48,513 bases of DNA from Planctomycetota bacterium (GTDB lineage: Bacteria > Planctomycetota > Phycisphaerae > Phycisphaerales > SM1A02), in contig VGYB01000013.1 in NCBI GenBank assembly GCA_016873115.1, forward strand, positions 1-48,513, given 5' to 3'. Position numbers and translations under genes: made by a program. Positions 24,167-31,904 of this stretch are shown here, in pieces. Position 1 is the stretch's first letter. Each line of letters begins with the position of its first letter. The notes beneath the pieces were generated by a model. The model had not been told where the DNA came from. It did not search any database and saw only the letters and a program-made list of their open reading frames with translations.

Positions 24167-24829
24167 TCAGACCGTGGTCGATGGGGCGTTGGCGCTCGAG
24201 CGTGCGTTGGCCTGTGCCCGACGCTTCTCTTCGCGGCGCAAGTGCAGGTAGAGCAGCCCAAGCCCGACCAAGAGGCTGACATCAGCCACATTGAAGACCC
24301 ACGGGAAGACCTCGGTGGCGCCGCCTGGCCACGACAGTCCGAAGGGCAGGTTCCATCGCGGCAGCATGTGGAGGAAATCGCGCACGGCGCCGACGAAGAT
24401 CCGGTCGTAGAGATTGCCCAAGCCGCCCGCGATGACCAGCGCGATGCCGACATGAGCGAGCGTCATGCGCTCTCGCGTCCAGCGCGCGAAGATCCAGAGC
24501 CCGACGATGACGGCCAGCACCGAGAAGCACACGAAGAGCCAGCGCTGCTGCTGCCCGATCCCGAAGACGGCGCCGCGGTTGAGGACCAGATGGAAGTCCA
24601 GCAGGCTCCCCGGCAGCACGCGAACGCCTTCGTGGAAGGGCAGGCGGTAGGACGGGTCGGCAACCGTGTCGCGATCCGGCAGCACGATGGGGTAGCCGGC
24701 CACATGCTCGAACGACCATGCCTTGCTCCAGAGGTCGAGTGCGAGCGATGCAACGAGCACGCCCAGCAGCACGCCCCATGCCCGTGGCGACATCCAGGCT
24801 GGACGTGCTGCGATGGGCGTCGTGCTCAT
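24167..24829 (-). CDS. lspA: Lipoprotein signal peptidase (signal peptidase II)
   Basis: Cleaves prolipoproteins after lipid modification, in the cytoplasmic membrane. Several hydrophobic helices are present. Family motifs: FHLVLNRGAVFGIG, GGLGNLYDRIF, catalytic Asp151 in VRDFLHM and Asp183 in FNVADVSLLVG. At 220 aa it is longer than the usual about 160. The extra length lies in a loop at about residues 45-75 and a charged C-terminal tail (RREEKRRAQANARSS). Substrates in this window include the SYLF protein and MltA. It starts 30 nt after the stop of the DksA-like gene with no ribosome site of its own that I can see, and probably shares its promoter. Confidence 0.93.
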   Translation of the reverse strand: MSTTPIAARPAWMSPRAWGVLLGVLVASLALDLWSKAWSFEHVAGYPIVLPDRDTVADPSYRLPFHEGVRVLPGSLLDFHLVLNRGAVFGIGQQQRWLFVCFSVLAVIVGLWIFARWTRERMTLAHVGIALVIAGGLGNLYDRIFVGAVRDFLHMLPRWNLPFGLSWPGGATEVFPWVFNVADVSLLVGLGLLYLHLRREEKRRAQANARSSANAPSTTV

Positions 24830-24859
24830 GGTCGGCTCACAGTCGGCGTCAAATCCCTG

Positions 24860-25897
24860 TCATTGCGAACGCGGGCGGGACTTCTCGACCTGTCGAGCGG
24901 CATCGACGGTGTACTTGGCCCAAGGCATGGCAGCGAGACGCCCCTTGGGAATCGACTTGCCGGTCAGCTGGCACATGCCATAGGTGTGATTGGCGATGCG
25001 CTTGAGTGCTTCGTCGATCTCCTGAACGATGCCGCGCTCGGCCTGGGCCATGCCGATGTTGAAGTCCTGGTCGAAGGTGTCGGTACCCACATCGGCCATG
25101 TGCAGCGGCATGTTGCTCAGGTTGCCGCCGCTGCTCTTGAGGGCCTCTTCCTCCAGGTCATGCACACGGCCCGCAAGTTCGCGACGCATGCGGTTGAGGA
25201 TGTCGCGGTAGCTCTCAAGCTCCTTCGGCGTCAGCTTGGTCTTGGCGAGCGCGGCCGGTGCCGTCTCGGCTGGCTTGGCGGCTGCGGACTTGGCGGCGGA
25301 TCTCGGAGCGCGGGCGATCTTGATCCCCTTCAGGCTCAGCGTGCGAACGCGACGGCCGCTGATCATGACGAGCCCGGGCTGCGGTGAGGCCTTCTTGGAA
25401 GGCTGGGTCGGTGCGGCCGCGGCCTGCACGGCTGCAGCCGCAACCGAAACGGCATTCGCGTAGTCGATCTTCTTCTTGGGGGTCTTGTCGGTGTTCTCCG
25501 GGCCTGGCTTCTTCTTGGGCTTGGGCTTGGCGATCACCGGAGGCGGAGCGCCCTTGCTGCGCTTGGGCGGGGTGGGAGGCGGACCGAAGAGCGGCGGAAG
25601 GATCCCACGACGCTTGGGTGGAGGAGGAGGCGGTGCTTCGGTGATCTTGCCGATGTGCGCGGGCTTGACGCCGGCGGTGCCTGCCGGAGCCGGAGCCTTC
25701 CCAGGGAAGGGTTTGCCCTTTGACGCTTCGGCCACGGACTTCGATGCCGACTTGGCCGGAGCCCTCGGACGCGGACTTGCGACCACCTTCGACGCGCGCT
25801 TGGGTGACGCCTTGGAACGGTCCTTGGCAGCGGGCTTCGCCCCGCCAATCCGCTTCTTCGCTGAAGCGTTCTTAGATGCCCCGCTCTTCTTTGCCAC
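24860..25897 (-). CDS. TraR/DksA-family protein with long Lys/Ala/Pro-rich N-terminus
   Basis: A 345-aa protein. Residues 1 to about 215 are low-complexity and basic, with Lys-Ala-Ser repeats like histone-H1 tails and proline runs (PPPPPPKRRG). The C-terminal about 120 residues are DksA-like: a coiled-coil pair (SYRDILNRMRRELAGRVHDL) with an acidic tip (DVGTDTFDQDF), then the zinc-finger position YGMCQLTGKSIPKGRL and PWAKYTVDAA. Only the first of four zinc Cys is kept, so it probably does not bind zinc. DksA proteins enter the secondary channel of RNA polymerase; the tail may add DNA or RNA binding (inference). GTG 25897 is chosen because GGAG lies 9 nt upstream; a TTG at 25912 is the alternative. 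A sigma-70-like promoter lies at 26006-26034. Confidence 0.83.
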   Translation of the reverse strand: MAKKSGASKNASAKKRIGGAKPAAKDRSKASPKRASKVVASPRPRAPAKSASKSVAEASKGKPFPGKAPAPAGTAGVKPAHIGKITEAPPPPPPKRRGILPPLFGPPPTPPKRSKGAPPPVIAKPKPKKKPGPENTDKTPKKKIDYANAVSVAAAAVQAAAAPTQPSKKASPQPGLVMISGRRVRTLSLKGIKIARAPRSAAKSAAAKPAETAPAALAKTKLTPKELESYRDILNRMRRELAGRVHDLEEEALKSSGGNLSNMPLHMADVGTDTFDQDFNIGMAQAERGIVQEIDEALKRIANHTYGMCQLTGKSIPKGRLAAMPWAKYTVDAARQVEKSRPRSQ

Positions 25898-26005
25898 TGT
25901 GGAGTGCTCCAAGGACGATGGTCTTTGGCTGATAATCAGGCCATTCCACGGCGGAACGGACCACTATCGACCGAGAACACCTCGATTTCGACGAAACTGG
26001 TGTGC

Positions 26006-26034
26006 ATTTTACCACCATCTCCGTCATCTGGCAA
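26006..26034 (-). promoter_or_regulatory. Strong sigma-70-type promoter of the DksA-like gene
   Basis: Minus-strand TTGCCA (26029-26034), spacer of exactly 17 nt, TAAAAT (26006-26011): five of six consensus bases in each box. This is the best consensus promoter seen in the window. The predicted start near 25999 gives a leader of about 100 nt. The leader contains the palindrome CTGATAATCAG (25929-25939), a possible regulator site, and ends with the GGAG before GTG 25897. It probably also serves lspA. Confidence 0.7.
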
Positions 26035-26114
26035 ACGAACTGCCCGGTCCGGTGGTACGAGCAGGCTCTGCCCAACCGGATTCGCGGATGCGGCCCTCAC
26101 GAACCGGAGCGTGC

Positions 26115-27092
26115 TCAGCCCGATCGCACGCTGCCCATGCGCCGGAATTTCTCGAAGCGCATGTCGACGAGCGTGTCCGGGTCAACGCGCGACAGGTCGC
26201 GCAACTGATCGATGATCCAACCCTGGAGTGCGTCGCTTGCCGCGCGAGGATCACGGTGCGCACCACCGGCAGGCTCAGGCACGATGGCATCGATGATGCC
26301 ATTGGACAGGTTCTGCCGCGCCGTCAGCGAAAGCGCCTGCGCGGCGAGCGTATTGGTCTTCTCGTTGGCTTCCTTCCAAAGGATGGCTGCACATCCCTCG
26401 GGGCTGATGACCGAGTACCAGGCGTACTCCATCATCGCCACGCGGTCAGCCACCGCGATGCCGAGCGCGCCGCCAGAACCGCCCTCGCCGATGACCACGC
26501 TCACGATGGGCGTGCGCAGCCGGCTCATCTCGCGAAGATTCACGGCAATCGCCTCGGCCTGGCCGCGTTGCTCGCTCTCGATGCCGGGGTATGCACCGGG
26601 CGTATCGACGAGCGTGACGATCGGCAGCTTGAACTTCTCGGCAAACTGCATCTTCTGCAATGCCTTGCGATACCCGTCGGGATTGGCGCATCCGAACCTG
26701 CACCGGATCCGCTCGGCCGTCGAGCGCCCCTTCTGGTGACCGATGACCATGACCTTGAACGGACCGATGCGGGCGAGCCCGGTCACGATGGCGGGATCAT
26801 CGGCGCACTGACGGTCGCCGTGCAGCTGCGCGAAGTCGCGGCACATGGCATCCACATGATCAAGGGTCTGCGGACGCGCAGGATGCCGCGCCACCCGGAC
26901 CGTCTGCCAAGCAGTGAGCCCGCCGTAGGTCTTGGCCAGCAGCGTGTCGCGTGTCGAGCGCAGCGTGGCGAGTTCCTCGGCAAAGCGGGGTGCGGACGGG
27001 TTCGCCTCGAGCGCGTCGATCTGCTTCTCAATCTCGACGACGGGTTGCTCGAAGTCCAGCACGTAATTGCTGCTGTAGCCGGCTTTGGCCAT
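26115..27092 (-). CDS. accA: Acetyl-CoA carboxylase carboxyltransferase subunit alpha
   Basis: With AccD, transfers the carboxyl group from carboxybiotin to acetyl-CoA, the committed step of fatty-acid synthesis. The 325-aa protein is close to the E. coli length (319). Crotonase-fold features: an N-terminal helix LDFEQPVVEIEKQIDAL, DFAQLHGDRQCADDPAIVTG, GHQKGRST, FGCANPDGYRKALQKMQ, VDTPGAYPGIESEQRGQ, GEGGSGGALGIAVADRV and SPEGCAAILWK. Start at ATG 27092, where the conserved reading begins (MAKAGYSSN). The 72 codons above it overlap the divergent proC. TAGGAT lies 8 nt before the ATG. accD and the biotin subunits are not in the window. Confidence 0.95.
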   Translation of the reverse strand: MAKAGYSSNYVLDFEQPVVEIEKQIDALEANPSAPRFAEELATLRSTRDTLLAKTYGGLTAWQTVRVARHPARPQTLDHVDAMCRDFAQLHGDRQCADDPAIVTGLARIGPFKVMVIGHQKGRSTAERIRCRFGCANPDGYRKALQKMQFAEKFKLPIVTLVDTPGAYPGIESEQRGQAEAIAVNLREMSRLRTPIVSVVIGEGGSGGALGIAVADRVAMMEYAWYSVISPEGCAAILWKEANEKTNTLAAQALSLTARQNLSNGIIDAIVPEPAGGAHRDPRAASDALQGWIIDQLRDLSRVDPDTLVDMRFEKFRRMGSVRSG

Positions 27093-27100
27093 GGCCGGAG

Positions 27101-27106
27101 ATCCTA
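27101..27106 (-). promoter_or_regulatory. Candidate -10 box of accA
   Basis: Minus-strand TAGGAT ends 8 nt before ATG 27092. It lies only 15 bp from the opposite-facing box of proC. Confidence 0.45.
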
Positions 27107-27121
27107 ACGCCACCGCCGCGA

Positions 27122-27127
27122 TACCGT
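27122..27127 (+). promoter_or_regulatory. Candidate -10 box of proC, leaderless position
   Basis: TACCGT ends 6 nt before ATG 27134; no Shine-Dalgarno site. Confidence 0.45.
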
Positions 27128-27133
27128 GCACAC

Positions 27134-27937
27134 ATGGCCACCACGCTCGCCGTCGCAGGATTCGGCAACATGGGCGCAACGATCGTTCGCGGCATGCTCG
27201 CGGCCGGTCATCTGCAGCCTGACGAGGTCGTGGCCTTCGACCCCGATGCATACCGCAGCGCCGAGGCAGGCCGCCTCGGGGTTCGCGTGGCACATTCCCC
27301 TGCCGCACTCGCTGACACCTCGACCCTGCTCCTCGCCGTCAAGCCCCAGTGCTACGGCGAACTTGCCACGCAGATCGGTGCCCTGCCCCGATCCACGCTC
27401 GTGATCAGCGTGATGGCCGGCATCACGATGCAGGCGATCACCGCCGCTCACGGGACCCATGCGCGGGTGGTCCGGGTCATGCCCAACACACCTGCACGGA
27501 TCGGAGCCGGCATGTCGACGGTTGCGTTCAGCGAGATCTGCACGCCCGATGACCATGCCGCGGTCATCTCCATGTTCGAGACCATCGGACTCGTGCACCG
27601 GATCGACGAATCGCTCATGGATGCCGCCACCGCGGTCTGCGGCAGCGGACCAGCCTACATCTTCCATCTGGCAGAGCACATGATGCGCGGTGCGCGCGAG
27701 GCAGGCTTCGATGCCGCGACAGCCGATCTGCTCGTCCGACAGACGATCGTGGGAGCCGCTGAACTGCTCAGGCAGTCGTCTGATGGTCCTGCAGCGCTCA
27801 GGGGCGCCGTCACGAGCCCTGCCGGCACGACCGCTGCGGCGCTTGCGGTCCTCGATGCCGCGGGCGTGGGGGACGCGCTCGTACGGGCGATCGCCGCCGC
27901 GCGGGACCGCGGCCGCGAACTCTCCAGAGGCAGCTGA
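27134..27937 (+). CDS. proC: Pyrroline-5-carboxylate reductase
   Basis: Last step of proline synthesis: reduces 1-pyrroline-5-carboxylate with NAD(P)H in the cytoplasm. The 267-aa protein has usual length. Features: dinucleotide fold VAGFGNMGATIVRGML, LLLAVKPQCYGEL, VISVMAGIT, RVMPNTPARIGAGMS, CGSGPAYIFHLAEHMMRGA, and the dimer-helix signature GAVTSPAGTTAAAL near the C-terminus. It is read divergently from accA with only 41 bp between the two start codons. It ends 9 nt before the end of the convergent ABC permease gene, so no separate terminator is visible. Confidence 0.95.
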   Translation: MATTLAVAGFGNMGATIVRGMLAAGHLQPDEVVAFDPDAYRSAEAGRLGVRVAHSPAALADTSTLLLAVKPQCYGELATQIGALPRSTLVISVMAGITMQAITAAHGTHARVVRVMPNTPARIGAGMSTVAFSEICTPDDHAAVISMFETIGLVHRIDESLMDAATAVCGSGPAYIFHLAEHMMRGAREAGFDAATADLLVRQTIVGAAELLRQSSDGPAALRGAVTSPAGTTAAALAVLDAAGVGDALVRAIAAARDRGRELSRGS

Positions 27938-27946
27938 GCCGCGGAC

Positions 27947-29041
27947 TCAGAAGTCGCACCGACGGAAGGTCCGGACGCACCATCCCAGCACCGCGATCTC
28001 GAAGAGCATGCTGGTGCCGATGGTCCACCAGAGCGAACGACTGACGGCCTGCCGGTCCATCGCATCGCGTACTTCGCGATCGCGCACACGACCGGATCCG
28101 AAGACACCCTCCCCACGACGCTCGCGCTCGGGAGCCAGGGCGCCCGAACGGTCCACCAGCAGGCGCTCGAGCAGCTCCAGCGTCTCGCCGGTCTTGGGCA
28201 AGGGTGCCATGACGCTCATGAAGCATGTGTGCGCAAACCGCCAGTTGGCGTCATCCTCAGCCTGTGCGTCGCGTTCCTCGAGCAAGTCCTCCAGATATGG
28301 ATCCTCCGGATTTTCCGCCTCGCGCCGCAGGATCTCCCGCTCGTACGACGCGATCTCCATCGCACTGGAGGTGCGGCCCCAGTTGGTCACTGCCTCGCCG
28401 CTCTGCACGCCGAAGACGAGGAACCAGAACACCATGGTGATCAGGAGACTCGCCACCGTGCTGCGCGTGAGCAGGCCCACCAGCGCGCAGAACGCGAAGA
28501 GGTAGGAGTAGAAGAGGACAACCAATGGCACCGCCAGGAACAGCGATGGTTCCCACGAATCGCCGCGCACCCCGATCACGAGGAAACACGCACCGGTGAA
28601 CACGAACACTTGGAGCGCGGTGAAGAGGAGCCCGGTCATCCACTTCGTGAGCAGCAGGCGCCCGCGCCCGATCGGTCGCGAGAGCATCATGTCGATCGCC
28701 CCACCCGAGACGAGATCCGGAATGATCCCCGCCGTGCTCACGAGCGCGAGCACCGTGCTGCCCAAGCCGAGCCACCACTCGACTCCAAGGTTGGTGAAGA
28801 GCAACTTGTAGAACGTGGCCGGCGGCACGACCGTCGAGTTGAAGAATGGACTCTCGAATGTCCACCCGAACACGCTGATCCCCTCGGGGTCCAACCCAAG
28901 CCCGGCGATCGCGGCGACGATGACGCCGGAGAGCACGAGCGAGAGCCAGAAGAGTTTGCGCGCATTGAGCTCTCGGTACGCAGCGACCACGATCGCCCAT
29001 GTCTGGCGCGCGTAGGTGCCGTCGGGAAGATCGTGGCTCAC
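27947..29041 (-). CDS. ABC-2-type transporter permease
   Basis: A 364-aa integral membrane protein with about six hydrophobic segments: KLFWLSLVLSGVIVAAIAGL, LGLGSTVLALVSTAGIIPDL, LLFTALQVFVFTGACFLVIG, LFLAVPLVVLFYSYLFAFCA, VASLLITMVFWFLVFGV and a last one near the C-terminus. Between the fifth and sixth is a long charged extramembrane domain (about residues 220-340, rich in Glu/Arg/Asp). This layout fits ABC-2 exporters with a large loop (ABC-2 family 2/NatB-like). Substrate unknown. Its ATG overlaps the stop of the ATPase gene (ATGA, 29038-29041), so the two subunits are translationally coupled. Two Phe-Phe-x-Pro-type helical motifs and SRPIGRGRLLLTKW (cytoplasmic coupling region) are visible. 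Confidence 0.85.
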   Translation of the reverse strand: MSHDLPDGTYARQTWAIVVAAYRELNARKLFWLSLVLSGVIVAAIAGLGLDPEGISVFGWTFESPFFNSTVVPPATFYKLLFTNLGVEWWLGLGSTVLALVSTAGIIPDLVSGGAIDMMLSRPIGRGRLLLTKWMTGLLFTALQVFVFTGACFLVIGVRGDSWEPSLFLAVPLVVLFYSYLFAFCALVGLLTRSTVASLLITMVFWFLVFGVQSGEAVTNWGRTSSAMEIASYEREILRREAENPEDPYLEDLLEERDAQAEDDANWRFAHTCFMSVMAPLPKTGETLELLERLLVDRSGALAPERERRGEGVFGSGRVRDREVRDAMDRQAVSRSLWWTIGTSMLFEIAVLGWCVRTFRRCDF

Positions 29042-30024
29042 GGCGTGGCCTCCACCGCTGGCGGCGGTGCAGACGGGCGATCGCGGACGGCGCCGGGATT
29101 GAAGGTGCCGCCTGACGATGGATCCGTGACCGCGCGGAGGAAGAGGTCCTCGAGCGATTCGCGCACGGACACCGCCCGCTCGATGACTGCACCCTCCGCG
29201 CGCAAGCGATCGATCACAGGTTGCGCCTCGGTTGCGTCAGCGACCTGCAACGCGATCGTGCTGACGCCGTGCTCCACACGCACACTGCCCATCGCTGCAG
29301 CCCACTCAGGCGCCGTGCCACGCACGGTGATCTCGAAGCGCCTGCTCAGTTGCGTGAGGTCGTTGATCGTGCCCTGCGCGCAGACCTTGCCCTGCACCAT
29401 GATGGCCACGCGATCGCAGACCATCTCGATCTCGCTCAGGAGATGGCTGTTGACGAAGATCGTCCGACCCTCGCTGCGCAACCGCAGCAGCAGGTCGCGG
29501 ATCTCCTTGCGGCCCACTGGATCCACGCCATCGGTCGGCTCATCGAGCACCACCAAGCGCGGATCGTTGATCAGGCTCGCCGCCAGGCCCACGCGCTGCT
29601 GCATGCCCTTGGAGTAGGTGCCCAGGCGTCGATCAGCCCAATCCCGCATGCGCACGAGATCGAGCATCGCTTCCGTGCGCACGCGACGCTCCGTGCGCCG
29701 CATGCCGGCGAGTGCACCGAAGAAGTCGAGGACCTGGCGACCGGTCAGGTAGGCCGGGAATCGATGGTGCTCGGGCAGGTAACCCACACGCGCGAGCGCA
29801 CCCTTGTCGCCCAGCGGCTTGCCGAGGATCGTGCCGTCGCCGGCGGTGGCACGCACGACCGTCATCATGATCTTCACCATCGTGCTCTTGCCGGCACCAT
29901 TGGGGCCGAGCAACCCGAACACCTCTCCCGCTCCAACCGCAAGGTCGACGCCACGCAACGCCTCGATGCTTCCCTTGTAGGTCTTGCGCACATTGCGAAG
30001 ATCGATGACCGAGGTGTCGTTCAC
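29038..30024 (-). CDS. ABC transporter ATP-binding protein
   Basis: A 328-aa ATPase subunit that pairs with the permease at 27947. Walker A LLGPNGAGKST (38-48), Q-loop near YLPEHHRFP, signature YSKGMQQRVG, Walker B RLVVLDEPTDGVD, and the H-loop His in FVNSHLLSEIE. A C-terminal about 100-residue extension (ITVRGTAPEW onward, ending Pro-rich) is typical of ABC-2/CcmA-type ATPases of drug or polymer exporters. It starts at GTG 30024, with TAGACT 6 nt upstream and no Shine-Dalgarno site. It follows mltA, from which it is separated by a strong terminator, so it begins its own two-gene unit. Confidence 0.93.
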   Translation of the reverse strand: MNDTSVIDLRNVRKTYKGSIEALRGVDLAVGAGEVFGLLGPNGAGKSTMVKIMMTVVRATAGDGTILGKPLGDKGALARVGYLPEHHRFPAYLTGRQVLDFFGALAGMRRTERRVRTEAMLDLVRMRDWADRRLGTYSKGMQQRVGLAASLINDPRLVVLDEPTDGVDPVGRKEIRDLLLRLRSEGRTIFVNSHLLSEIEMVCDRVAIMVQGKVCAQGTINDLTQLSRRFEITVRGTAPEWAAAMGSVRVEHGVSTIALQVADATEAQPVIDRLRAEGAVIERAVSVRESLEDLFLRAVTDPSSGGTFNPGAVRDRPSAPPPAVEATP

Positions 30025-30030
30025 GACGGG

Positions 30031-30036
30031 AGTCTA
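30031..30036 (-). promoter_or_regulatory. Candidate -10 box of the ABC transporter operon
   Basis: Minus-strand TAGACT ends 6 nt before GTG 30024; no Shine-Dalgarno site. It lies downstream of the mltA terminator. Confidence 0.45.
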
Positions 30037-30086
30037 GGGGCGACGGGGGATCGAGCATCACTCATGATGCCGTGCATCAATGCGAC

Positions 30087-30112
30087 GCGGGCGGCCCACC
30101 AGGACCGCCCGC
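30087..30112 (-). terminator. Hairpin terminator of mltA
   Basis: Minus-strand GCGGGCGGTCC / GGGCCGCCCGC with loop TGGT, 11 bp with one wobble pair, 24 nt after the mltA stop. Followed by GTCGCA, again GTCG rather than a T-run. Confidence 0.75.
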
Positions 30113-30136
30113 ATCGAACGAACGAAGAAGTGGAGG

Positions 30137-31387
30137 TCACTCGCCGGTGGCTGGTGCGCCCTTCTTGGCAACCGGCGGCAGCGGGTACTGGCTCGCGTAC
30201 TCAGGCTTCAGGAAGAAGTAGTACATCGTGCCTTCGGCATACTGCGCACCGGCAAGGATCTCGGCGCTCGCGCCCACACCCATGAAGATGTCGGCACGCC
30301 CGGGCGCGACGATGGCACCACCTGTGTCCTGGTCGCACATGAAGCGATTGAACTGGACCTGCTGGTTGGCGAAGTTGATCGACTTGGTGTCCACAAGCAC
30401 GAAGCCGCCGCGGGGGTAGATCTTCTTGTCGGTGGCGAGCGAGGTGCGCTCGGTGACCTTCACGCCCAGGCTGCCGGCGGGCCAGTTGGAGCCGTCGTAC
30501 TTCGTGAAGAAGACGAAGCAGTTGTTGCGATTGATGTACTCCATCGCGCGGTCGGGGTTCTTGTCGCACCACTCGCGCACATTGGGCAGGTTCAGGTCGC
30601 GCTCGGTCAGGATCTTCTCGTCGAGCAGCGTCTGGCCCAGGCCGACATACTGGCCGTCGGTCTTGCCCGCGTAGCCGATGTACATCGTCGAGCCATCCTG
30701 CAGGGTGAGCTTGGCGCTGCCGTTGACCTGGATGATGTAGACATCGAACTCGCTGGGCAGGTAGACGAGCTCGAGCCCGCGCAGCATGCCGCTGGACTGG
30801 ATCTCGGCTCGACCGGGCCATGGGATCACGGATCCATCGGCCTGCAGCCGACCCTTGGGCTCGCCAGTGACCGGGTCGGTCACGCAGTCGGTCGGGCGAC
30901 GGTAGAGCGGGAAGCGGAAGGTGCTGTCGGGGGTCAGGCTCGCCTTGAACTCAGGCGCGTAGTAGCCCGTGAAGAGCACGGTGCCCTTGTCGTTGTAGCC
31001 CACGGTCTGCCAGCAGTCGAACATCTGCTGCATGCGGCCGAGGAACTCCTCCTCGGTCGCCGAGGACTTCACGAACTCCTTGAACGCGACGACACTGCCG
31101 GCGGCCTGTTCGTGGGTCGAGACCTCGTGGAACGGAAAGAATTGCTGGCTGCTTGGCTTCTGGAACCAACTGATGCTCTGGTCGAGCGCTTGGTCGAGGT
31201 AGCCATCGCGCGCACCCCAGGCCGTGGTCAGGCTGGGCCACTGGCTTGGATCGAGCTTGCGCAGGGCGTGACCCGAGTTCAACTGGCGGTTGTAGTCGGG
31301 CTCGGCGACAACATGCTCGCGCTGGCAGCCAGAGAATCCCACGGCGGCAAGCGCCAAGGCAACGATCGAAGCGGTCAATCCACGCAT
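30137..31387 (-). CDS. mltA: Membrane-bound lytic murein transglycosylase A family protein
   Basis: Cleaves peptidoglycan glycan strands with formation of 1,6-anhydro-muropeptides. The 416-aa protein is a predicted lipoprotein: signal MRGLTASIVALALAAVGF with lipobox FSGC (Cys about 21). MltA-domain features: LFTGYYAPEFKAS, FPLYRRPTD, LVYLPSEFDVYIIQVNGSAKL, YAGKTDGQYVGLG, and NCFVFFTKYDG with AGSLGV. The C-terminal 3D domain holds the catalytic Asp in MCDQDTGGAIVAPGRADIF and MGVGASAE. Its presence supports a peptidoglycan wall in this organism. ATG 31387 has AAGGA upstream; an in-frame ATG at 31444 would place residues before the signal peptide and is rejected. It is divergent from tatA across 200 bp. 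Confidence 0.92.
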   Translation of the reverse strand: MRGLTASIVALALAAVGFSGCQREHVVAEPDYNRQLNSGHALRKLDPSQWPSLTTAWGARDGYLDQALDQSISWFQKPSSQQFFPFHEVSTHEQAAGSVVAFKEFVKSSATEEEFLGRMQQMFDCWQTVGYNDKGTVLFTGYYAPEFKASLTPDSTFRFPLYRRPTDCVTDPVTGEPKGRLQADGSVIPWPGRAEIQSSGMLRGLELVYLPSEFDVYIIQVNGSAKLTLQDGSTMYIGYAGKTDGQYVGLGQTLLDEKILTERDLNLPNVREWCDKNPDRAMEYINRNNCFVFFTKYDGSNWPAGSLGVKVTERTSLATDKKIYPRGGFVLVDTKSINFANQQVQFNRFMCDQDTGGAIVAPGRADIFMGVGASAEILAGAQYAEGTMYYFFLKPEYASQYPLPPVAKKGAPATGE

Positions 31388-31570
31388 GGATGCATCCTTG
31401 CAACGGGGCGGGAGAAGGCGATACGACTGGGCGATTATCGGCAAAGTGCCGGAAACTCATGCACTTTGGCATTGGAATTGGCGAGAATGTACAGTCGGTC
31501 GGCCCCAGAAGGCGACAATCCATCTCAACGAGTGTTCGGATCGCCTGCCGGACTCCCCGCCACGCCCCAC

Positions 31571-31576
31571 TATCCT
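31571..31576 (+). promoter_or_regulatory. Candidate -10 box of tatA
   Basis: TATCCT ends 11 nt before ATG 31588; no Shine-Dalgarno site. Confidence 0.4.
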
Positions 31577-31587
31577 TGGAACTGCCC

Positions 31588-31848
31588 ATGACCACCACCC
31601 TCGCCATGTTCGGCATCGAAGGCCCCTACTGGATCATCATCCTCGTCGTCGGCCTCCTGATTTTCGGGCGCCGCCTCCCCGAGATCGGCCGCAATGTCGG
31701 CAAGTCGATCGTGGAGTTCAAGAAGGGCCTGAAGGATGCGAGCAACGAAGCGGAGCAGGAAGCCAACCGCTCCTCGACGCAGCACCTGCCCGGCTCGCAG
31801 CCTTCGCAGAGTTCGCAGACCCACTCGACCGAGCAGCACCGCGCCTGA
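31588..31848 (+). CDS. tatA: Sec-independent protein translocase subunit TatA/TatE
   Basis: Forms the membrane pore of the twin-arginine export system. The 86-aa protein has the standard plan: short N-terminus, one hydrophobic helix (YWIIILVVGLLIFG, residues 13-26), the hinge Phe-Gly-Arg, then the amphipathic helix RRLPEIGRNVGKSIVEFKKG, and a polar Ser/Gln-rich tail. The segment before the helix (MFGIEGPYW) lacks the usual Gln/Glu polar residue position seen in many TatA proteins but has Glu11. No tatB or tatC is in the window. The upstream frame is non-coding in character. It precedes the pyrimidine operon by 56 nt; that operon has its own promoter box. Confidence 0.9.
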   Translation: MTTTLAMFGIEGPYWIIILVVGLLIFGRRLPEIGRNVGKSIVEFKKGLKDASNEAEQEANRSSTQHLPGSQPSQSSQTHSTEQHRA

Positions 31849-31892
31849 GCGGGTGATCGCTGGAGTCGTGGCGTCCGCGGTGTCTGTCCGGA

Positions 31893-31898
31893 TACGCT
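31893..31898 (+). promoter_or_regulatory. Candidate -10 box of the pyrimidine-degradation operon
   Basis: TACGCT ends 6 nt before the preT ATG at 31905. Inside the operon the later genes have Shine-Dalgarno sites instead. Confidence 0.45.
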
Positions 31899-31904
31899 AG
31901 GTCA

